Assembly: GCA_018373675.1 (NCBI GenBank)
Contig: JAHAGQ010000023.1
Location: 1-34,638 of the forward strand
Reading direction: 5' to 3'
Length of the DNA stretch: 34,638 nucleotides
Origin: Collinsella sp.
Lineage (GTDB): Bacteria; Actinomycetota; Coriobacteriia; Coriobacteriales; Coriobacteriaceae
The first letter of the stretch is position 1. Each line of letters begins with the position of its first letter. A model generated the notes under the pieces. That model was not told where the DNA came from. It saw only the letters and a program-made list of their open reading frames with translations, and ran no database searches. Positions 31,249 through 34,638 of the stretch are shown here, piece by piece. Made by a program: the position numbers and the translations under genes.

Positions 31249-33207
31249 ATGGCGATTCGGGCGATGGGGCCGAGCGGACAACACAAGACTGGATTGGATG
31301 CTGCCGGTGCGGCGCTGCCCGAGCTGCTGGCGCCGGCGGGCGGGCTCGACCAGATGTTTGCGGCCATCGCCGCGGGCGCCGATGCCATCTATGCGGGGTT
31401 GGGCGGCTTTAACGCCCGTGTGAGTGCGCACGGTTTTACCGACGACGAGTTTGCGCGCGGCTGCGCCGTGGCGCATGCCCATGGCGTGCGTGTGTACGTG
31501 ACGCTCAACGTGTTCGTGTTTGACGATGAGTTGTCCGACGCGGTGGCGTTGGGAGCTCATGCACTGGAGCTGGGCGCCGATGCTCTGATTGTCGCCGATG
31601 CCGGGCTGGCCTGCGCGCTGCGCGCGGCGATTCCCGGGGTCGAGATTCACCTGTCCACGCAGGCGGGCGTTCATAGCGAAGGCGCCGTGCGACTTGCCGC
31701 CGATGAGCTGGGGGTCGAGCGCGTGACGACGGCACGCGAGCTGACGGTCGACGAGATTGCGGCGCTATGTGCCACGGGCGTGCCCATCGAGGTATTCTGT
31801 CACGGTGCGATTTGCATCGGCTATTCGGGGGCGTGCGAGTTCTCGGCCCTGCGGCGTGGGCGCTCGGCGATGCGCGGCGACTGCACGCAGCCGTGCCGTC
31901 TGGCGTACGACCTGGTGGACGAGGCGGGGCAGAGCGTTGTCGCCGTCGAGGGAGATCGCCTGCTGTGCCCGCGCGACTATCTGGGTATTGCACATCTGCC
32001 CGAGCTTGTAGATGCCGGCGTGGCGTCGCTCAAGATCGAGGGGCGCATGAAGAACCCCGATTACGTATTCAACGTGGTGCGGGTGTGGCGCCGGGCACTC
32101 GATATGCTGTACGACGGCGCGTGGGACCCCGGTGCCGTGGAAGAGCTTGAGCGCGAGCTGGGAAGGTCGTTTAACCGTGGGTTTACCGATGCGTACCTGC
32201 GAGGGCGTTCGGGTGCCGAGCTGATGAGCTTTGAGCGTGCGATTAACCAGGGCGTGCGCGTGGGGCGCTTGGTCGCTGTGGGCCACGAAGAGGTGACCGT
32301 TGAGCTCGACGCCGCCGTGGCGGCGGGTGACACGCTCGAGATCCGGTTTTATCCGGGTGCCGACGCGCGTCCCGATGTGCCCAAGCGCTGGCCGCAGGTG
32401 CCCTGTCCGGTGGATGCCGCAGCGGGGGAGCGCGTCGTCGTGCATTGCAAGCGTAAGGTTGACACGGGCTGCGAGGTGTACCTGATTCGCAGCGCCGGCG
32501 TGTTGGATCAGACGGCGGCGGTGTTGGAGCGCATGCGGGCTGAGGCGGATGCGATTGCGCCCGTTGCGCGTGCCGTTGAGGTGCTGCCCTTTGAGGACGT
32601 TGCGGTGGATGGCGGTGCGTCCACGGAGTTGGTGGAGTGCGCGGTTCCCACTCGCATGGTTTTTGCTTGGCAGCTGATGGATGCCGACCCGCGCGGAGAA
32701 CTTGATTTGTCCGACGCCGTTGTGGTGCTTGACGAGGTGTGCCGCACGGGTGACGCTGACTGGACCCGCTCACTGATACAGCGTGCCGGGCGCGTCGTCT
32801 GCCGCAACCTGGGACAGGTGGTGATCGCTCGCGAGCTGGGCGTGACGTTTGACGTGGCGGCGCCGGTGTTCTGCGCGAATCGGGCCACGCTTACCTGGCT
32901 GCGCGGACTCGGTGCGGGGCGGGTGTGCTTGCCGGCGGAGTTGCTCGGCAATGATGCGGAGCGTATTGCCGAACTGGCCGCTGAACCCGGCGTCTTGGGT
33001 CCGGTCGACGCCGACCGTCCCGAGCTTATGGTGTGCGAGCACTGCCTGCTGACCGCCGAGGGCGTCTGCGCCACCGATGCGACTGGACAGGTTCGTTGCC
33101 GCGACTGCTTGCGTCGTCGGCAGGTACGCTATCTGGTCGAGCGTGACGGTACACGTCTGCCAGTTGCCATTGACGCATGCGGCAGGACGAGGATTTTCCT
33201 GTCGTAG
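31249..33207 (+). CDS. U32 family protein (peptidase-like; probable RNA hydroxylase type with Fe-S cysteines)
   Basis: The 652-residue protein starts ELLAPAGGLDQMFAAIAAGADAIYAGLGGFNAR, the U32 TIM-barrel signature (cited in part). It has the four-cysteine set C189, C196, C212 and C216 in CIGYSGAC...CTQPCR. In TrhP/RlhA and UbiU/UbiV relatives these cysteines hold a 4Fe-4S cluster, and these proteins act in prephenate-dependent tRNA or rRNA hydroxylation. The old name is collagenase-like peptidase. The middle region resembles the DUF3656 beta domain. The C-terminus has another cysteine group (CEHCLL...CRDC) that may bind zinc. The ATG at 31249 follows AAGGAG; the frame from 31222 lacks it. It is divergent from the penicillin-binding protein gene. 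RNA hydroxylation is inferred from family, not shown. Confidence 0.88.
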   Translation: MAIRAMGPSGQHKTGLDAAGAALPELLAPAGGLDQMFAAIAAGADAIYAGLGGFNARVSAHGFTDDEFARGCAVAHAHGVRVYVTLNVFVFDDELSDAVALGAHALELGADALIVADAGLACALRAAIPGVEIHLSTQAGVHSEGAVRLAADELGVERVTTARELTVDEIAALCATGVPIEVFCHGAICIGYSGACEFSALRRGRSAMRGDCTQPCRLAYDLVDEAGQSVVAVEGDRLLCPRDYLGIAHLPELVDAGVASLKIEGRMKNPDYVFNVVRVWRRALDMLYDGAWDPGAVEELERELGRSFNRGFTDAYLRGRSGAELMSFERAINQGVRVGRLVAVGHEEVTVELDAAVAAGDTLEIRFYPGADARPDVPKRWPQVPCPVDAAAGERVVVHCKRKVDTGCEVYLIRSAGVLDQTAAVLERMRAEADAIAPVARAVEVLPFEDVAVDGGASTELVECAVPTRMVFAWQLMDADPRGELDLSDAVVVLDEVCRTGDADWTRSLIQRAGRVVCRNLGQVVIARELGVTFDVAAPVFCANRATLTWLRGLGAGRVCLPAELLGNDAERIAELAAEPGVLGPVDADRPELMVCEHCLLTAEGVCATDATGQVRCRDCLRRRQVRYLVERDGTRLPVAIDACGRTRIFLS

Positions 33208-33303
33208 GTGCTGCGTCGCGTCAGTTTGTTATCATAAGAGAGTTTATGGACTTCCAGCACCGCCGTTTTCGGCGAGGGTGCTATAGCAAAAGGAGGATAC
33301 CCA

Positions 33304-34515
33304 ATGCTGTCTGTTGACGAGCAAATGCGTATCATCACCTCGGGCGCCGCGCAGATCGTTCCCGAGGCCGACCTTCGCAAGAAGCTTGAGAAGGGCGAGC
33401 CCCTCAACATCAAGCTCGGCGTCGACCCCACCAGCCCCGACCTGCACCTGGGCCACGCCGTGCCGCTGCGCAAGATGCGTCAGTTCCAGGACCTGGGCCA
33501 CAACGTCACCCTCATCATCGGCAACGGTACCGCGTTGATTGGCGACCCTTCGGGCAAGAATTCCACCCGTCCGCAGCTTTCGCAGGAGCAGATCGAGGCC
33601 AATGCCGAGACCTACGTGAGCCAGGCCATGAAGATCCTGGATCCCGAGAAGACCACCATCGTGCACAACGGTGACTGGATCCTTTCGATGGATCTGGCCG
33701 GTCTGCTGCAGGTGTGCTCCAAGTTCACCGTCGCCCGCATCCTCGAGCGCGACGACTTTACCAAGCGCTACCAGTCTCAGACGCCGATCGCCCTGCATGA
33801 GTTCCTGTATCCCGTGATGCAGGCTTTCGACTCCGTGCAGATCAAGGCCGACGTCGAGATGGGCGGCACCGATCAGCTCTTCAACCTGCTCGCTGGCCGT
33901 GAGCTCATGGAGAAGATGGGCATGGAGCCGCAGATCGCGCTCACCATGCCGCTGCTCGAGGGCACCGATGGCGTGCGCAAGATGTCCAAGTCCTATGGCA
34001 ACTACATCGGCCTGACCGACGCTCCCAAGGATATGTTCGGCAAGACCATGTCCATCCCCGACGAGATGATCGGCAAGTACTATCGTCTGGCCAGCTCGCT
34101 CACCCCGGCCGAGGTCGACAAGATCGACGCCGCCCTGGCCGATGGTTCTGCCGACCCCTACGAGCTCAAGCGCGCTCTGGGCCGCGACCTGTGCGACACC
34201 TACCACGGCGCCGGCGCCGGAGACGAGGCTCAGGCCGAGTTCGACCGCGTGTTCAAGGAGGGCCAGCTTGCCGACTTCCCCGAGAAGCATGTCGAGCTGA
34301 CCGTCAACGACGAGGGCCAGATCTACCTCGCCGGCCTGCTCAAGAACTTGGGCCTTTCGGCGAGCGCCGGCCAGGCTCGTCGCGATATCGACGGCGGTGG
34401 CGTCAAGATCAACGGCAAGGCCGTGGCTCCCAAGAGCTACAACATCGATCCCAGCGCCCTCAAGCTGGGCGACACCCTTTCTGTGGGTAAGCGCAAGGGC
34501 TTCAAGTTGATTTAG
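33304..34515 (+). CDS. tyrS: Tyrosyl-tRNA synthetase
   Basis: The 403-residue class I synthetase charges tRNA-Tyr. It has HLGH at 48-51 (HIGH motif), GGTDQLFN near 187-194 for tyrosine and tRNA recognition, and KMSKS at 226-230. A C-terminal S4-type RNA-binding domain (SAGQARRDIDGGGVKINGK) follows. The length fits the TyrZ-like bacterial branch. AAAGGAGG precedes the ATG. The 96-bp upstream gap contains a hairpin (33256-33282) but no T-box consensus. Confidence 0.97.
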   Translation: MLSVDEQMRIITSGAAQIVPEADLRKKLEKGEPLNIKLGVDPTSPDLHLGHAVPLRKMRQFQDLGHNVTLIIGNGTALIGDPSGKNSTRPQLSQEQIEANAETYVSQAMKILDPEKTTIVHNGDWILSMDLAGLLQVCSKFTVARILERDDFTKRYQSQTPIALHEFLYPVMQAFDSVQIKADVEMGGTDQLFNLLAGRELMEKMGMEPQIALTMPLLEGTDGVRKMSKSYGNYIGLTDAPKDMFGKTMSIPDEMIGKYYRLASSLTPAEVDKIDAALADGSADPYELKRALGRDLCDTYHGAGAGDEAQAEFDRVFKEGQLADFPEKHVELTVNDEGQIYLAGLLKNLGLSASAGQARRDIDGGGVKINGKAVAPKSYNIDPSALKLGDTLSVGKRKGFKLI

Positions 34516-34516
34516 T

Positions 34517-34540
34517 TCCGCCGTTCTACCGAACGGCGGA
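34517..34540 (+). other. Perfect hairpin just after tyrS
   Basis: A 10-bp perfect stem (tccgccgttc with gaacggcgga) and a tacc loop begin 2 bases after the tyrS stop. No T run follows. Confidence 0.5.
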
Positions 34541-34590
34541 CCGGCCGACGCTGCGCGGGCCGCATTTGGACAATCTGACGTTCAACTTCA

Positions 34591-34624
34591 AGGGCGCGAC
34601 CAGAAGGTCAGCGCCCTTTCGTTT
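34591..34624 (+). terminator. Rho-independent terminator after tyrS
   Basis: agggcgc-gacc-agaa-ggtc-a-gcgccct forms an 11-bp stem with one bulged base, followed by ttcgttt. It is the most likely end of the tyrS transcript. Confidence 0.85.
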
Positions 34625-34638
34625 CACGTCACCTTGTC

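Noticed and set aside
33208..33303. Possible T-box riboswitch before tyrS
   Set aside because: A hairpin is present, but the gap is too short and lacks the T-box consensus and an antiterminator/terminator pair.
1..34638. tRNA and rRNA genes
   Set aside because: No cloverleaf with matching arms or rRNA sequence was recognised by eye; a covariance search would be needed to be certain.

Overview
The window looks like a chromosomal segment of a Coriobacteriia actinobacterium, most likely Collinsella or a close relative. The evidence is the GC-rich coding with frequent GTG and TTG starts, the r-protein order, a zinc-type S14, a Cys4 adenylate kinase, and a purine/selenium-hydroxylase accessory gene set typical of anaerobic gut bacteria. 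The genus is inference from gene content; no 16S gene is present.

Left end (1-4.4 kb): remains of a defence region. A type I restriction specificity subunit (hsdS, minus strand) runs off the left edge. Divergent to it lies a DUF262/DUF1524 (GmrSD-like) gene broken by a one-base frameshift. A small unrecognised gene and a proline-rich single-pass membrane protein follow on the minus strand.

Purine / selenium-molybdenum hydroxylase region (4.5-16 kb): a YheO/DauR-like PAS-HTH regulator is divergent from ygeX (diaminopropionate ammonia-lyase), ygeY (M20 hydrolase) and ygeW (carbamoyltransferase family). Then come a MocA-type cytidylyltransferase, a dihydropyrimidinase-like amidohydrolase (hyuA/hydA), convergent yqeC, then yqeB, an XdhC-family protein and an NCS2 xanthine/uracil-type permease. 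Together they fit import and anaerobic breakdown of purines or their ring-opened ureido products. The hydroxylase catalytic subunits are not in the window. A near-perfect 16-bp inverted repeat lies in the regulator/ygeX gap. A ~70-bp hairpin occurs three times at gene ends in this region.

Ribosomal block (16-26 kb): rplE-rpsZ-rpsH-rplF-rplR-rpsE-rpmD-rplO-secY-adk-map, then infA-rpmJ-rpsM-rpsK-rpsD-rpoA-rplQ, closed by a strong terminator. The usual upstream genes rplN and rplX are absent. rplE instead follows the permease and has its own candidate promoter and a structured leader.

Right end (26-34.6 kb): truA, a family 2 glycosyltransferase, argR, a class A penicillin-binding protein on the minus strand with a low-complexity tail, a U32 family protein and tyrS. 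A terminator lies at the right edge. No tRNA, rRNA, CRISPR array or insertion sequence was recognised.
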